In this document: one piece after another, positions 63,006 through 64,000 of the stretch | Position numbering within the stretch: the stretch's first letter is position 1 | How the letters are laid out: every line of letters begins with the position of its first letter | Assembly (NCBI RefSeq): GCF_019703515.2 | Contig: NC_059388.1 | Span: forward strand, 943,501 to 1,007,500 | Direction: 5' to 3' | Source: Myxocyprinus asiaticus | Lineage: Eukaryota > Chordata > Actinopteri > Cypriniformes > Catostomidae | DNA: 64,000 nt | Made by a program: the position numbers and the translations under genes | The notes under the pieces: model-generated | Seen by the model: only the letters and a program-made list of their open reading frames with translations | What the model was told of the DNA's origin: nothing | Database searches by the model: none

Positions 63006-64000
63006 TCACAATGATGGCACTCGGCCAGGCCCTGACCCAAAGCCATCTTGTGGTTCTGAGCATACCTGACTTCGATGTCGTAGCCTTGTAGTGCCATCAT
63101 CCATGAGGCAATGCGACTGTTGGACACTCGTCCTTCTCTTAGCCGCTGGCTATTGAGGAAGGAGACAGGCTGGTGGCAAGTTTCAATGATTACCTTCTGA
63201 CCCCCGATGTAGCTGCGAAAGTGTTCCACAGCCCAGACTGTGGCTAGGAGAGCTCTCTCACAGTCAGAGACCTTCAGCTCTACACTGCTCAGAGGTCGAC
63301 TTGTGTAGGCAACGACTCGGTTCTCTTTGTCATACCTCTGTGCCAGGGTGGCGCTGAGGCAGTGGGAGGAGAAGCTCGCCTCTAAATGAAACTCCTTGTC
63401 CTTGTCTGGGTAGGCAAGACAAGGGGCTGAACAGAGCTTTGCTTTCAGTTCTCTGAAAGCCTGCTCTTGAGGGTCTCCCCATTCAAAGACCTTGTCTTTC
63501 CAGAGGAGCTCAGTAAGGGGCCTGGCTATCTCCACATAGTCCTCAATGAACTGTCTGGAGTAGTTGCAGATGCCCAAGAAGCTCCTGATTCCCGATACGT
63601 CGGTTGGGGCTTTGATGTTTTGGATGGCTTGAACTCTCCCTGCTTGGGGTTCAATGCCATTGGCACCCACCAATAAGCCCACGTACTCAACCTTGGTGCG
63701 GCACCACTGACCCTTGGAGAGGGCCAGCTTGGATCCTGTGCTGGATAGCTGGCTGAGCACGTATCGTATTTCGGTCAGATGTTCTTCAAATGTCTGACTT
63801 GGCATGAGGATGTCATCCACATAGATCAGGTTGCCACGGGCAGCAGCATCACTCATGGCTTTGTGCAAGAAGATATTAAACTCAGCTGGAGAGTTTGAAT
63901 ATCCGAATGGGCATCGGTTCCATGTGAACTGTCGATTGCCAAAAGAGAAAGCCAGCTTGTACTGATCTACTGGGTCGACTGCCATTGTCCAAAACCCATT
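62985..64000 (-). CDS. pol: Retroviral pol: reverse transcriptase and degenerate RNase H (tether), partial
   Basis: Open from the right edge. RT motifs: [19 protein letters not shown] (motif B region) and [14 protein letters not shown] (YVDD active site), then [20 protein letters not shown] and the [27 protein letters not shown] thumb. A Ty3-style RNase H follows ([39 protein letters not shown]), but its first catalytic Asp is Glu (FHLEAS) and the Asp of the usual TDH is lost (ETCHQ). It probably serves only as a connection domain. A frameshift near 62,985-63,005 separates it from the next pol frame. RT motif A (LDL-type) lies outside the window. Confidence 0.88.

Larger units (their letters stand above)
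58263..64000 (-). mobile_element. Endogenous retrovirus, 3' half (pol-env-LTR), runs off the right edge
   Basis: The minus-strand order is pol (reverse transcriptase to integrase), env, polypurine tract, 3' LTR. The gag region, 5' LTR and the start of pol lie beyond 64,000. Pol is nearly open (one frameshift) and env has few breaks, so this is a fairly young insertion. It appears to be integrated in L1 copy B. The combination of a retrovirus-like pol with a small-subunit-first fusion-type env recalls the fish lokiretrovirus lineage; a Ty3-related element with an acquired env is the alternative. Confidence 0.8.

Noticed and set aside
1..64000. A new defence or immune system or other novel gene cluster
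   Set aside because: Apart from ptprb, all long reading frames are explained by transposons or the endogenous retrovirus; I found no unexplained conserved gene.

Overview
The window is vertebrate DNA, most likely from a cyprinid or closely related otophysan fish. It is AT-rich, with long introns and small exons bounded by GT/AG. Its repeats are those typical of cyprinids: Tc1-like elements, hAT and other MITEs, tRNA-derived and 5S-derived SINEs, L1 and L2 LINEs, and an endogenous retrovirus. I see no prokaryotic features, tRNA or rRNA genes, or CRISPR arrays.

The only host gene I can support is the 5' half of ptprb (receptor-type protein tyrosine phosphatase beta, VE-PTP) on the minus strand. 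A signal-peptide exon (52,772-52,825) is followed by 14 exons, each coding one fibronectin type III (FN3) repeat. Their order and sequence match vertebrate repeats 1 and 3-15. The last one in the window is at 2,110-2,379. Every FN3 exon begins and ends in phase 1, so any whole exon can be lost or skipped in frame. The remaining FN3 repeats, the membrane segment and the phosphatase domain must lie left of position 1. Two oddities: no exon for repeat 2 was found in the 18 kb between repeats 1 and 3, and the repeat-6 exon is 274 nt long with a one-base frameshift.

The rest is intron and upstream DNA filled with mobile elements. Left part (1-13 kb): a dead Tc1-like element, a SINE beside a splice acceptor, a solo LTR, an hAT MITE with a perfect 8-bp target duplication, and a nested block at 7.8-12.35 kb. 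Middle (13-32 kb): most FN3 exons, a 5S-rRNA-derived SINE3 inside a MITE, a three-layer nest at 22.8-24.2 kb, and an apparently intact Tc1-like transposon (27,691-29,264) with a 345-codon transposase. Intron at 32.5-50.7 kb: a near full-length dead L1 (with a Tc1 piece inside it), a dead L2 whose ORF1 carries an SGNH esterase (with two SINEs and a solo LTR inside it), and clustered copies of a palindromic MITE that occurs seven times in the window.

The right end (54.9-64 kb) is a second L1 copy on the minus strand. It appears to be interrupted by an endogenous retrovirus that runs off the right edge. The retrovirus has a 3' LTR with a polypurine tract, an env with a small N-terminal subunit followed by a fusion-peptide-like segment, and a pol with a degenerate first RNase H, a complete second RNase H and an integrase. 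This layout recalls the fish retroviruses described as lokiretroviruses. It is the most interesting element here.
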